From: UBA1738 sp045580145
GTDB lineage: Bacteria > Bacillota > Clostridia > UBA1381
Reading direction: 5' to 3'
Assembly: GCA_045580145.1 (NCBI GenBank)
Contig: JAZNNI010000094.1
Span: 62,001-126,000, forward strand
DNA length: 64,000 nucleotides
Position 1 is the stretch's first letter. Each line of letters opens with the position of its first letter. The position numbers and the translations under genes were made by a program. Below, piece after piece: positions 24,152-33,699 of this stretch. The notes under the pieces were generated by a model. The model saw nothing but the letters and a program-made list of their open reading frames with translations, searched no databases and was not told the origin of the DNA.

Positions 24152-26056
24152 TTATTTACGCTTTTTCCATACTGAGAATTTCAAAACTGTCAGAATTATT
24201 ATTCCAAAAAGCACCAATCCTCCGATATTTGAAACGAGTGTCGGAATTCCAAGTCTTGCAGAAAGGTCAAGGACTGAATCAAGTCCAAATACAGCTAAAA
24301 GCGCCAAAAGAATTCCTACAAGTCCTTCTCCTGCTATCATTCCTGAGCAAAAAAGAATTCCGTCATTTACAATAGTCTTCTTTTCTTCCTCTTTACGTTT
24401 CATTTTATCAAGCGCTAAACGAACAAGTCCGCCTACCATAATACAAGCATTTAACTGCACCGGAAGATATGTTCCGATTGCAAACGGAAGAACCGGTATA
24501 CCTATAATCTCTACCGCTACTGCAATAAATACACCAACAAATACAAGTGCCCAAGGCAGATTTCCGTCCATAACACCTTCAACTATAAGCTTCATAAGTG
24601 TTGCCTGAGGTGCTCCTAACTGGTCTGAACCGAAGCCCCAAGCTGTATCCAAAAGATAGAGTGTTCCGCCGATTGCAAATGCCGCAGCTATAACTCCGAT
24701 GATTTCACCAATTTGCTGTTTCTTAGGTGTAGCACCTAAAAGATAACCTGTTTTTAAATCCTGCGACGTATCACCCGCAATCGCAGAAACGATACAAATA
24801 ATTGAGCCGATTGATATTGCGCTGCACATTCCAACTGCACCTGTGCTGCCTGTCAATTTCAAAATCAATGTTGCAATCAAGAGTGTTGCAATAGCCATAC
24901 CTGAAACAGGGTTATTACTGCTTCCTACAAGTCCAACCATTCTTGATGAAACTGTTGCAAAGAAAAATCCGAACACAACAACTATAACAGCTCCCAAAAA
25001 ACTTACCGGAACTGCCGGAATAAGCCAGACAAGCACTGTCAAAATTGCAATAGCAATAAGCACAACTTTGAAGTTTATATCGCGCGCAGTACGCTCACTT
25101 CCAAGATTTCCCGCAGACGACATACTCTTTAATGCACCGCCAAAAGTTTTAACAATAAGAGGCAATGATTTTATAAGACTTATAATACCGCCGGCTGCCA
25201 ATGCTCCTGCTCCTATATATCTTATGTAGGAGCTCCATATTGCGCTTGCGCCACCTTCAGCAAAAAGCTGACCGATACTTACAGTACCAGGATAAATAGT
25301 TGCATCTGCGCCAAAAAGTACAATCAAAGGAATAAGCACCATCCAGCTTAAAAGTCCGCCGGCAAACATATAAGAGGAAATTCTCGCACCGCAGATATAT
25401 CCCACGCTCATTACAGCCGGATAAATCTGTGTACCAATTTGACCTGCAAAGCCTTTAAAGCTTAAAGAAACTTCACCTGCTACAAGCTTTAATCCGTCAA
25501 TTATAAATTTAAACAACGCTGCAAAGCCCATTCCCGCAAAAACGGTTGACGCATTCGCACCGCCCTCTTCACCAGCTAAAAGAACTTCTGCACAGGCTGT
25601 ACCTTCAGGATATGGCAAAATTCCGTGTTCCTTTACAATCAAGGCATTTCTTAAAGGTACCATAAAGAATACACCCAAAAGACCGCCTAAAAGTGCAATC
25701 AGTGTAATTTCTACAATACCTGGCTTGTCCATCTTTCCTTCTGCTGCCCACAAAAAGAGCGCAGGAAGAGTGAAAATAGCACCGGCAGCAAGGGATTCAC
25801 CAGCTGAACCTACTGTCTGCACAACGTTACTTTCAAGGATAGAGTTTTTGCGCATTATAACACGAATAACACCCATCGCTATAACAGCTGCAGGAATTGA
25901 CGCAGAAACTGTCATACCAACTCTAAGTCCCAAATACGCATTTGCAGCACCGAATATGACTGCCAAAAGAACACCCATAATTATAGATGTGACCGTAAGT
26001 TCCGGCGTAACCTTTTCTGCCGGAATATACGGCTTAAATTCATTTTGATTATTCAT
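24152..26056 (-). CDS. OPT-family oligopeptide transporter
   Basis: A 634-residue membrane protein with about 14-16 hydrophobic segments. The start PYIPAEKVTPELTVTSIIMGVLLAVIFGAANAYLGLRVGMTVSASIPAAVIAMGVIR is diagnostic of the oligopeptide transporter (OPT/EspB) family, as are LPYPEGTACAEVL near residue 150 and GDTSQDLKTGYLLGATP near 450. It imports short peptides. The ATG at 26056, with GGAGA upstream, is chosen over an in-frame ATG 34 codons earlier. It sits between pepD (92 nt upstream) and the PqqD-like gene, so imported peptides would be cut by PepD. I cannot tell which peptides are carried. Confidence 0.92.
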   Translation of the reverse strand: MNNQNEFKPYIPAEKVTPELTVTSIIMGVLLAVIFGAANAYLGLRVGMTVSASIPAAVIAMGVIRVIMRKNSILESNVVQTVGSAGESLAAGAIFTLPALFLWAAEGKMDKPGIVEITLIALLGGLLGVFFMVPLRNALIVKEHGILPYPEGTACAEVLLAGEEGGANASTVFAGMGFAALFKFIIDGLKLVAGEVSLSFKGFAGQIGTQIYPAVMSVGYICGARISSYMFAGGLLSWMVLIPLIVLFGADATIYPGTVSIGQLFAEGGASAIWSSYIRYIGAGALAAGGIISLIKSLPLIVKTFGGALKSMSSAGNLGSERTARDINFKVVLIAIAILTVLVWLIPAVPVSFLGAVIVVVFGFFFATVSSRMVGLVGSSNNPVSGMAIATLLIATLILKLTGSTGAVGMCSAISIGSIICIVSAIAGDTSQDLKTGYLLGATPKKQQIGEIIGVIAAAFAIGGTLYLLDTAWGFGSDQLGAPQATLMKLIVEGVMDGNLPWALVFVGVFIAVAVEIIGIPVLPFAIGTYLPVQLNACIMVGGLVRLALDKMKRKEEEKKTIVNDGILFCSGMIAGEGLVGILLALLAVFGLDSVLDLSARLGIPTLVSNIGGLVLFGIIILTVLKFSVWKKRK

Positions 26057-26148
26057 ATTTTTTCTCCATTCCGCCGCAAAAAGCGACTTGTAAAAATCTT
26101 CGACTATTATATCATATAATCCAAGAAAAATCAATATATCTTGCCATA

Positions 26149-27594
26149 TTACTTGCAATTTCCAAGCACTTTTAATATCACTTCATACATCATTTTTACC
26201 GAGGAGATGCTGAGTCTTTCTTCTGTAGTATGAATGTCATACATTAATGGCCCTATTGAAATAGCATCAAGGTCCGGTATTAAAGATGAGAAAATTCCGC
26301 ATTCAAGACCGGCATGGATCGCCTCAACAGACGGCTCATATCCTGATATTTCTTTAAAGACATTTTTATAAAGCTTTTGAAGTTCGGAGCTACTATTAAA
26401 CTCCCACGGCGGGTAATGTCCTGACGTTTCAACTGTGCATTCAACAATACTGGAAAAGGTTTCTAATTTCTTTTCAAGGAATTCAAGTGCAGTTTTTTTA
26501 TTACTTCTGAGTGTGAAAAGCATTGTTATTTTGTCCCGCTCCGTCTTCAAAATTCCAAGGTTTAAAGACGTTTCAACTAACCCATTAATTTTGTCACTCA
26601 TTTCCTGAACGCCATTTGGGGCAATTAAAAGCATAAATATAAGCTTATCGCGAAGTTCCTTTTCTAAAACTTCAAATGTTCCCTCTCCACACGCTTTGAC
26701 TTCAATATCAAACTCACCGTCGTCGCGGTCCTGATATTCTTTCTTCAAATCGACAATATACTCAGTTATAGCCGTGGTAAATTTGTCTGTATCATATACT
26801 GCAAGTTCAATCTCACAGGATGACGGTATTGCATTTCCCTTTGTACCGCCATTGATGCTTATAATATCAAACTCCGAAACGGATTTTGCATAATCAATTA
26901 GTCTTCCAGCTAAAATATTAGCATTTATTCTGCCGCTATTTATTTCGACACCCGAATGTCCTCCTTTTAATCCAGTAATTGAAATACTTACTCTTGTAGC
27001 ATTAGTATTAACCCTGTTTACAGGAATTATCATTCTAAAATCGCTTCCGCCAGCGCAAGAAACTGTTAATGAATCTTGCTCCTCTGAATCAATATTTATC
27101 AATTTCTTACCTTTTAGTACTCCGCTTTTGAGCTTTCCTGCTCCTATCATTCCCATTTCTTCATCGGTAGTAAATACTGCCTCAATAGGCGGATGCGAAA
27201 TATCATCACTTTCAAGAATTGCAAGAATCATCGCAACAGCAATTCCATTATCAGCACCCAAGGTTGTTCCCCTTGCTTTTATAAAATCACCGTCAACATA
27301 GATATCAAGCCCATCCCTTTCAAAATCTATATTGACATCAGGCTCTTTTTGACACACCATATCAAGATGTCCCTGTAAAATTACGGGTTCACTCCCCTCG
27401 TAGCCTTTTGATGCCGGTTTAAAAATAATCACGTTATTTGCATCATCGCGAACTGCTTTCAAAAAGTTTTTTTCAGCAAAATCCATACAATAACTGCTTA
27501 TTCTTTCCATATCACCAGAGCCTCTGGGAATTTGTGTTATTTCCTCAAAGAATTTAAATACTCTCTCAGGCTTTAGGTTTTTAAGTTTATTCAT
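26149..27594 (-). CDS. pepD: Aminoacyl-histidine dipeptidase (M20, PepD/carnosinase-like)
   Basis: A 481-residue cytoplasmic zinc dipeptidase. Metal and catalytic motifs of the M20 family are visible: LQGHLDMVCQK near residue 78 (His and Asp), TTLGADNGIAVAM near 112 (Asp), TTDEEMGMIGAGKL near 143 (Glu-Glu), and NIDSEE near 172, then the lid domain and HAGLECGIF near 430 with the last metal His. It cleaves Xaa-His and other dipeptides. GGAGG precedes the ATG. First gene of a peptide-use operon with the OPT transporter and the PqqD-like gene. A TATAAT -10 box is present about 20 nt upstream of the site, but I find no good -35 partner. Confidence 0.94.
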   Translation of the reverse strand: MNKLKNLKPERVFKFFEEITQIPRGSGDMERISSYCMDFAEKNFLKAVRDDANNVIIFKPASKGYEGSEPVILQGHLDMVCQKEPDVNIDFERDGLDIYVDGDFIKARGTTLGADNGIAVAMILAILESDDISHPPIEAVFTTDEEMGMIGAGKLKSGVLKGKKLINIDSEEQDSLTVSCAGGSDFRMIIPVNRVNTNATRVSISITGLKGGHSGVEINSGRINANILAGRLIDYAKSVSEFDIISINGGTKGNAIPSSCEIELAVYDTDKFTTAITEYIVDLKKEYQDRDDGEFDIEVKACGEGTFEVLEKELRDKLIFMLLIAPNGVQEMSDKINGLVETSLNLGILKTERDKITMLFTLRSNKKTALEFLEKKLETFSSIVECTVETSGHYPPWEFNSSSELQKLYKNVFKEISGYEPSVEAIHAGLECGIFSSLIPDLDAISIGPLMYDIHTTEERLSISSVKMMYEVILKVLGNCK

Positions 27595-27796
27595 TCAAAA
27601 GTCCTCCAAGTTTTACATTATATTACTATAAGTTTCGTTCAAATTTATATGCAATTATTCTCAAAAAGTTCTAATATTAATAGTTAGGAATATCTTTTTC
27701 ATAATCTTACGCATAAGTTTAATCACCTTCTGCTAAACCTTTTAAATTTTATCACACTTTATTCCCATTTTCAAGGATATTCTAAATTTTATCGGG

Positions 27797-27832
27797 CAAA
27801 AAAACTGACATTTTGTTAAAAAAATGTCAGTT
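27797..27832 (-). terminator. Terminator after the stalk-domain/PpiC gene
   Basis: A 12-bp perfect stem (AACTGACATTTT / AAAATGTCAGTT) with a 5-nt loop and T7 on the minus strand, 9 nt past the stop. The 200 nt upstream to pepD hold no other feature I can support. Confidence 0.87.
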
Positions 27833-27840
27833 CCAAAATT

Positions 27841-29061
27841 TTATTTAATGAGCTTCAATAACTCTTCTTCATTAACAAGTATTTCAGCATCCTGAGAATT
27901 ATCTAATATTTCATTTGCATAGTCCAGCACCATTTCCTGTTTTACACTTTCTGTAATATCTGGAAGTGCTACACGCTTAATTATGTGGTATCCAAATTGA
28001 GATTTTACCGGCTTTGAAATTTCATCAATTTTGAGAGCATATGATGCATCTTCAAATTCCTTTACCATATATCCCCTGCCAAACACATATCCGTCAGGAT
28101 TTTGCTCCATACCAGGGTCTTGGTTGTATTCTCCCACAAGCTCGTCAAAGTCAGCGCCATCAGAAAGCTTTTTATAAATGTCATTTGCCAGCTTTTCATC
28201 TTCAACTAATATATGCTTTGCTGATATAAATTCCCCGTAATATATCTCATCAAAATCCGTTTCTTCGGCAATGGTTCTTAGTATATTATTTCCGTTTGAA
28301 AAATACTGTCTTTCATATATGAGCGCAACTAATCCTTTAAGCTGAGGGGTTATTTGCTCTTTCTCGGATTCTATTCCTGCTATTATGGCTTCGCAGTCTT
28401 CCTCCGAAAAGCTTACCGTTGGAAAAGCATTATATATTTTTGCATAATTAGAAAACATTTCCAAAGTAGCCTGCGCTATATAGAACGAAAAATCTTCTTC
28501 GCTTACGTTTCCTGCGTCAACATCGCCGTGAGCAAGATCATACATAATTTGATAAAGCGCTTTGACTTCAGATAATGAAATCGTTTCATCGCCACATTTA
28601 ACCACTATATCAGTATTATCAATCACTACTTGCTTTGTAGAATTTACATAGTTTACATTATATAAGAGCTCTTCACTCACAAATCTAAGTGGCACAAAGG
28701 TTCTTCCGTTTACAATAACAGGCGCTGCATCAAGCTTTTTCTCTGTACCGTTTACAATTACTAAAGGATTCTCTATTGTGAGCAAAATTTCTTTATCGGC
28801 ACTTGTAATTTTTACTTCACATTTTTCAGGGTCCCATCCTGTATCAGCCCCAAATGCATCCGAAATTGCACGCACAGGAACCATAGTCCTTCCATCACTT
28901 ATAAAAGGTGCTGCCTCTAATACATTCTGAATGATAGCTCCATCTTTTTCTGACACAAAGTTTGTATCTCCGATGGTGAATTCAACAACCTCTGCTGATG
29001 CAGCAGTAGTTGTCAAAAGCATAAGTGCCGAAAGCATTACTAACTTTTTTAATAAATTCAT
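27841..29061 (-). CDS. Secreted stalk-domain and PpiC-type prolyl isomerase
   Basis: A 406-residue exported protein. Signal peptide at residues 1-23 (ending ASAEV), not a lipobox. Residues 24-145 hold two copper-amine-oxidase-N/stalk modules (ISDGRTMVPVRAISDAFGADTGWDPE and VNGRTFVPLRFVSEELLYNVNY). Then an all-alpha SurA/PrsA-like N-domain and, from about 290, a parvulin PpiC domain: ISAKHILVEDEKLANDIYKKLSDGADFDELVGEYNQDP, YVFGRGYMVKEFEDASYALKIDEISKPVKSQFGYHIIKR. PrsA-type foldases help secreted proteins fold outside the membrane. Replacing the lipoprotein anchor with stalk modules is the unusual feature: it suggests binding to the wall rather than the membrane. GGAGG precedes the ATG. Confidence 0.88.
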   Translation of the reverse strand: MNLLKKLVMLSALMLLTTTAASAEVVEFTIGDTNFVSEKDGAIIQNVLEAAPFISDGRTMVPVRAISDAFGADTGWDPEKCEVKITSADKEILLTIENPLVIVNGTEKKLDAAPVIVNGRTFVPLRFVSEELLYNVNYVNSTKQVVIDNTDIVVKCGDETISLSEVKALYQIMYDLAHGDVDAGNVSEEDFSFYIAQATLEMFSNYAKIYNAFPTVSFSEEDCEAIIAGIESEKEQITPQLKGLVALIYERQYFSNGNNILRTIAEETDFDEIYYGEFISAKHILVEDEKLANDIYKKLSDGADFDELVGEYNQDPGMEQNPDGYVFGRGYMVKEFEDASYALKIDEISKPVKSQFGYHIIKRVALPDITESVKQEMVLDYANEILDNSQDAEILVNEEELLKLIK

Positions 29062-29113
29062 TTCGTTTCCTCCAAAAAGTTCAAACTAACACAATAAAGC
29101 TTCAGAAATGCTT

Positions 29114-29764
29114 TTATTTAAACATTTCGCAAGTTTCATATTCAAATGTCAAAAGAGAGTCAGATGCATAATCTGCAAGCGGGTTGTTTTTCGCTTCACC
29201 TACTGCAAGTGCGAGCATTCCCCCTGCCTTTGCCGCTTCAATTCCAGCATCGGAATCTTCAACCACCAAACAATCAGAAGGCTCAACATTAACCTTTTTA
29301 GCTGCAATTAAGAATACCTCCGGATCCGGCTTTGACCTTGTAGTATCAAGTCCGCTTGAAATTGCGTCAAATCTATTTAAAAGATTTGTTTTATCAAGAA
29401 TCAATGGTGCATTTTTACTTGCAGAACCAACTGCAGTTTTAATTCCTTTCTCGTTCAAAAAAGCAAGGAACTTATCCACTCCCGGAAGAACATCCTTTTC
29501 AGAAAGTGTATCCAGAGATTTTACATAATTTGTATTCTTTTTCTCTGCAAACGCAATCTTCTCCTCCTCGGTATAAACCTTGTCGCTCTTTTCCAAAACA
29601 ACCTCAAGCGATGCCATTCTGCTTACTCCTCTTTGGCGAGCATTGTCAGCTTCTGTGAAATTCATTATACCAAGCTCTTCTGCAAGCTGTTTCCACGCCT
29701 TAAAATGCAATACATCTGTTGTAACAAGTACACCATCTAAATCAAAAATTACCGCTTTTACCAC
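29114..29764 (-). CDS. pgmB: Beta-phosphoglucomutase (HAD family)
   Basis: Interconverts beta-glucose 1-phosphate and glucose 6-phosphate, mainly in maltose/trehalose phosphorolysis. The 216-residue protein begins VKAVIFDLDGVLVTTDVLHFKAWKQLAEELG with the two catalytic Asp residues (8 and 10), followed by RQRGVSRMASLEVVLE of the cap, VGSASKNAPLIL, and VVEDSDAGIEAAKAGGMLALAVG of motif IV. The start is GTG with GAGGAGG 7 nt upstream. No disaccharide phosphorylase gene is adjacent, so its carbon source is not indicated by context. The neighbouring stalk-PpiC gene is 52 nt away and separately controlled or read through. Confidence 0.93.
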   Translation of the reverse strand: MVKAVIFDLDGVLVTTDVLHFKAWKQLAEELGIMNFTEADNARQRGVSRMASLEVVLEKSDKVYTEEEKIAFAEKKNTNYVKSLDTLSEKDVLPGVDKFLAFLNEKGIKTAVGSASKNAPLILDKTNLLNRFDAISSGLDTTRSKPDPEVFLIAAKKVNVEPSDCLVVEDSDAGIEAAKAGGMLALAVGEAKNNPLADYASDSLLTFEYETCEMFK

Positions 29765-29998
29765 ACCTAATCCTCCTCAGTTAATTAATACCAAAACATA
29801 ATAACACAAAATCCCTGCAAAGTCAATATTCTAAGCATTCTATTATGTCGACTCCGAGTGAAAAAACTCTAATTTTGTCCTTCATTTTTATTACTAATTT
29901 CACATTTATTAACAAAGTGTAAATATCTTTCAAAAAAGGCTTTCAAAACATTTATATTTGTGATATAATGTCATTTAGTATTATTTTGGAGGAATATT

Positions 29999-32299
29999 AT
30001 GAATTTATGTTCACGATGTCACAAAAATCCTGCTGTGGTTTATATCACAAAAATGGAGGGAGACAAAACGACTAACGAGGGTCTATGTATTGCTTGTGCA
30101 AAAGAGCTTGGTATAGGACCTATTAATAATATGATAGAACAGATGGGCATTACCGATGCTGATATAGAGAATATCAATTCAGAGATGGCTAATTTTATGA
30201 ACGACCCCGAAGCGCTTGAGGGTCTTATGTCCGGTTTTTACGGCGACGAGGATGGTGAAGAAGGCGGTGCAGCCATTGCGCCTCTCGAGTTCCTTTCAGG
30301 CTTTATGCCGGGAAAACCTGACGACAATTCTCAGCAGGCAAACAACAAAAATGAAAAGAATAGTTCAAAAAAGAAGTCTTCAGGCAAGAAAAAAAGTATG
30401 CTCGACACGTATGGCACAAACCTTACTGAAAAAGCGAAGCTTGGCAAGGTTGACAGAGTTATTAACCGCCACAGCGAAATAGACCGTGTAGTTCAGATAC
30501 TAAACAGACGTTCTAAAAATAACCCCGTTATACTGGGCGAACCCGGCGTCGGTAAAACTGCAATAGCGGAAGGTCTTGCACTCAGAATTGCTGAGGAAAA
30601 TGTCCCGCCAAAGCTTTTTGGCTATCAGCTATACCTTATTGATTTTACAGCCTTAGTCGCAGGCACACAGTTCCGAGGTCAGTTTGAAGCACGCCTTAAA
30701 AATCTTCTTTCCGAGGCAGAAGATGCAGGAAATGTCATTTTGATAATTGACGAAATCCATAACATTGTAGCTGCAGGGGATGCTGAAGGAGCTATGAGCG
30801 CCGCAAATATTTTAAAGCCTGCACTTGCCCGCGGTGAAATACAGATAATAGGTGCTACAACTCTTGCTGAATACAGAAAACATATTGAAAAGGATTCCGC
30901 GCTAGAGCGCCGTTTTCAACCGGTTTTAGTCGACGAACCAAGTATATCAGAATCAGTTGAAATCCTAAAAGGAATTAAAGATTACTACGAAAAATATCAT
31001 AGTGTTAAAATTTCCGATGAAGTTATTGAAGCTGCCTGCCGTATGAGTGAGAGATATATCACAGATAGATTTTTGCCGGACAAGGCGATTGATGTAATTG
31101 ATGAAGCCGGAAGTAGTGTTAACCTTAAAAACATTGCTCTTTATGAGGCAAAAAAGATACAAAAAAGGCTTTCTGAAATTACAAATGAATCTCAAGATGC
31201 AGCAGATAAACAAGATTTTGAAGAAGTTGCAAAGCTAAGACAGGAAGAGATTGAATTAAAGACAAAGCTTGGACAAAAAGAGCTTGAGGCAGAAAATTCA
31301 GAAGTGACTTTAGATGATGTCGCAACTGTTATTGAAAACTGGACAAAAATACCTGTTCACAAGCTCACCGAAGATGAGGCAACAAGACTTCTAAGCCTTG
31401 AAGAGCGAATTCACGAACGAGTAGTTGGTCAGGAAGATGCAGTTTCGGGTGTTGCACGTGCAATACGTCGCGGCAGAGCAGATATATCCTTTAAAAAGCG
31501 TCCCGTTTCCTTTATTTTTGCAGGTCCTACCGGTGTTGGAAAAACTGAGCTTGTAAAAACAATTGCAGAGGTTATGTTTAATAACGAGGATGCACTTATC
31601 CGCTTTGATATGTCAGAGTTTATGGAAAAACACTCAGTATCTAAGCTAATCGGCTCGCCTCCTGGATATGTGGGATATGATGAGGCAGGTCAGCTCACTG
31701 AAAAAGTACGCAGAAAGCCTTATTCAGTAATTTTACTTGATGAAATAGAAAAGGCGCACCCTGAAGTATTTAACCTTTTCCTTCAAATACTTGATGATGG
31801 AAGAGTCTCCGACAGTCACGGCAAGATTGTTAACTTTGAAAATACAATTATAATTATGACTACAAATGCAGGCTCGGAATTTTCTTCATCTTCACTTGGC
31901 TTTAACTCAAGCGGTGAGCTTACATTAAAGGGAAATGTAGAAAAAAGCTTAAAGCAACATTTCCGTCCTGAATTTTTGAACAGAATTGATGAAATCATAA
32001 CCTTTAAGCCTCTTACCAAGGACGAACTCAAAAAAATCATCGACCTTATGTTAAAGGATATTATTGGAAGAATGGCTGAAAAGGGTGCAAAAATTGAGAT
32101 TACCCAAGACGCTAAGGACCTCATTTTAGAAAAAGGCTATGATGCAAAATTTGGTGCAAGACCTCTAAAGCGAGCAATACAACGGCTCATTGAAGATAAG
32201 CTGGCAGAATTTTCGCTAAGAAACACCATCAGCCAAAATACCCATATTACAGCTGATAGAATCGGAGACGAAATAGAACTCACCATAATTCATAGTTAA
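29999..32299 (+). CDS. clpE: ClpE-type AAA+ ATPase with N-terminal zinc finger
   Basis: A 766-residue Clp unfoldase that feeds ClpP or disaggregates proteins. Instead of the ClpC N-domain it begins with a zinc ribbon (CSRCHKNPAVVYITK and CIACAKELG, cysteines near residues 4, 7, 28 and 31) as in Bacillus subtilis ClpE. A Lys-rich linker (about 118-135) leads to AAA module 1 (Walker A GEPGVGKTA near 180, Walker B LIIDEIHNI), a UVR-like coiled region (DKQDFEEVAKLRQEEIELK near 405), then AAA module 2 (AGPTGVGKTEL near 510) and the ClpB/D2 C-domain. GGAGG precedes the ATG and a TATAAT lies at 29964-29969, but the -35 is poor and I see no CtsR direct repeat. Confidence 0.92.
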   Translation: MNLCSRCHKNPAVVYITKMEGDKTTNEGLCIACAKELGIGPINNMIEQMGITDADIENINSEMANFMNDPEALEGLMSGFYGDEDGEEGGAAIAPLEFLSGFMPGKPDDNSQQANNKNEKNSSKKKSSGKKKSMLDTYGTNLTEKAKLGKVDRVINRHSEIDRVVQILNRRSKNNPVILGEPGVGKTAIAEGLALRIAEENVPPKLFGYQLYLIDFTALVAGTQFRGQFEARLKNLLSEAEDAGNVILIIDEIHNIVAAGDAEGAMSAANILKPALARGEIQIIGATTLAEYRKHIEKDSALERRFQPVLVDEPSISESVEILKGIKDYYEKYHSVKISDEVIEAACRMSERYITDRFLPDKAIDVIDEAGSSVNLKNIALYEAKKIQKRLSEITNESQDAADKQDFEEVAKLRQEEIELKTKLGQKELEAENSEVTLDDVATVIENWTKIPVHKLTEDEATRLLSLEERIHERVVGQEDAVSGVARAIRRGRADISFKKRPVSFIFAGPTGVGKTELVKTIAEVMFNNEDALIRFDMSEFMEKHSVSKLIGSPPGYVGYDEAGQLTEKVRRKPYSVILLDEIEKAHPEVFNLFLQILDDGRVSDSHGKIVNFENTIIIMTTNAGSEFSSSSLGFNSSGELTLKGNVEKSLKQHFRPEFLNRIDEIITFKPLTKDELKKIIDLMLKDIIGRMAEKGAKIEITQDAKDLILEKGYDAKFGARPLKRAIQRLIEDKLAEFSLRNTISQNTHITADRIGDEIELTIIHS

Positions 32300-32304
32300 A
32301 CATA

Positions 32305-32331
32305 AAAAAGCACTGCATCGCAGTGCTTTTT
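32305..32331 (+). terminator. Bidirectional terminator between clpE and the HtrA-like gene
   Basis: A 12-bp perfect stem (AAAAAGCACTGC / GCAGTGCTTTTT) with a 3-nt loop, a few bases past both convergent stops, with T tracts on both strands. Confidence 0.9.
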
Positions 32332-32336
32332 AGTTT

Positions 32337-33557
32337 TTATAGAATGACATTAATATCCAACATTTCACCATCGCGGTAAACTGTTATTATTATTGTTTCA
32401 CCTTTTTTATGTGTATCTCGGATTTTGTTTAATTCACTAATTGATTTTACTGTTGTTCCGTCCGCTTTTAAGATAAGGTCGTTCGCCTTAATTCCTGCTT
32501 TTTCTGCAGCTCCTCCTTCTAAGACCGTCTCAACCAAAACTCCGTGTGCCGTATCACTTCCTGTTATCCCAATTAAGAGTCCCTCAGGGGCTTTTCCTGA
32601 ATTAATAAGTGACTCTGAAACATTCTTAATATCATTTGAAGGGATAGCAAAGCTTATATTTTCAACATTTGCCGAAATTGCATATGTTATCATCCCCACA
32701 AGATGCCCCTCACTATTTAAAAGACACCCACCTGCATTATTTGAGTTGGTTATTGCATCTGTCTGAAAAAGGTTCACACTGCTGCCATTTTGCATAGAAA
32801 CACCCCTGTTCACTCCGCAAATAATACCCTTTGTAATTGATGTTCCAAGGTCTCCGCCAAGCATATTTCCTATAACTATGGCTGTGTCGCCAGCCATAAC
32901 ATCATCAGAATTTCCAAGGACTATAGGGGTCAGCCCTGTAGCTTCTATTTTAAGAATTGCTATATCCTTATTTTCATCCATCCCGATAACCTTCGCACTA
33001 TGCTTGGATTTATCTGGAAGAATTACAGATATTTCCCCGTCACTTCCTACCAGCGAATTGCTTGTAAGTATATATCCATCACCACTTAGGACAACACCTG
33101 AACCGGTATTTGTTGATGTGGAAAGTCCAAAGAAGTTCATATATGATGACTTTGTGGAGACAGAAACTATACTCGGAGAAACCGAGGCATTAATATCGGC
33201 TATACTTAAAGTTTCATTTTCATCAAGCTCTTTCTGCACCGGTCTTTCCACATATGAAATTACAGCTGATGGTCTTAGCCTTGGAGCTATGAAAATAGAA
33301 TAAAATGTTAAAACGAATATACAGGTTACGAATGATGCAATTACCGATATAACCCACGGCTGAACAGGTTTCTTTACTTTATCAGTATTTTCGGGTGTCG
33401 GAAGATAGTTTTCAAGTTCCTCTTCAAATTCTGATTTTTCATAAATTTCAGATTCAGAATCAGGTTCACAGGGTTCAAACTCACTATTATCTATCAAAGA
33501 ATTATCAGCAATCTCCTTTGATTCATTATTAATTTCAAAATTTTGTTCTTCTTGCAT
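32337..33557 (-). CDS. HtrA/DegP-like membrane protein, catalytic residues lost (pseudoprotease)
   Basis: A 406-residue protein with an acidic cytoplasmic N-terminus (1-65), one membrane helix (about 67-90), a trypsin-fold domain (about 115-300) and a PDZ domain (about 305-400). The domain clearly aligns with the HtrA family (TGSGVVLSGDGYILTSNSLV, DENKDIAILKI, VIVIGN..., LFQTDAITNSNNAGGCLLNSEGHLVGM), but the triad is broken. The His of TNNHVV is Ser168, and the nucleophile of GNSGGPL is Ala275 in NNAGGCL; only Asp198 remains. Protease activity is therefore unlikely; a chaperone or binding role, perhaps linked to envelope stress, is inferred. AGGAG precedes the ATG, with a TATAAT at 33589-33594 upstream. 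Confidence 0.88.
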   Translation of the reverse strand: MQEEQNFEINNESKEIADNSLIDNSEFEPCEPDSESEIYEKSEFEEELENYLPTPENTDKVKKPVQPWVISVIASFVTCIFVLTFYSIFIAPRLRPSAVISYVERPVQKELDENETLSIADINASVSPSIVSVSTKSSYMNFFGLSTSTNTGSGVVLSGDGYILTSNSLVGSDGEISVILPDKSKHSAKVIGMDENKDIAILKIEATGLTPIVLGNSDDVMAGDTAIVIGNMLGGDLGTSITKGIICGVNRGVSMQNGSSVNLFQTDAITNSNNAGGCLLNSEGHLVGMITYAISANVENISFAIPSNDIKNVSESLINSGKAPEGLLIGITGSDTAHGVLVETVLEGGAAEKAGIKANDLILKADGTTVKSISELNKIRDTHKKGETIIITVYRDGEMLDINVIL

Positions 33558-33636
33558 TATGTATTCACTCCTAAATTTTATATCTATATTATAATACTAT
33601 TCCCCTGAAAGTGTATGAACAAAGTGTAAACTTTTA

Positions 33637-33665
33637 TTGACAAGGTATCATAAAAGTGATAAATT
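33637..33665 (+). promoter_or_regulatory. rnmV: Probable promoter for rnmV
   Basis: Perfect TTGACA and, 17 nt on, TAAATT (4 of 6). The rnmV start is at 33700. Confidence 0.45.
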
Positions 33666-33699
33666 TAATAAAGAAAGTAATTGTTTTTGGAGAAAAAAT

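Noticed and set aside
29940..29998. CtsR operator upstream of the ClpE-type gene
   Set aside because: I could not find the AAGGTCAAA-type direct repeat; only a -10 box is convincing.
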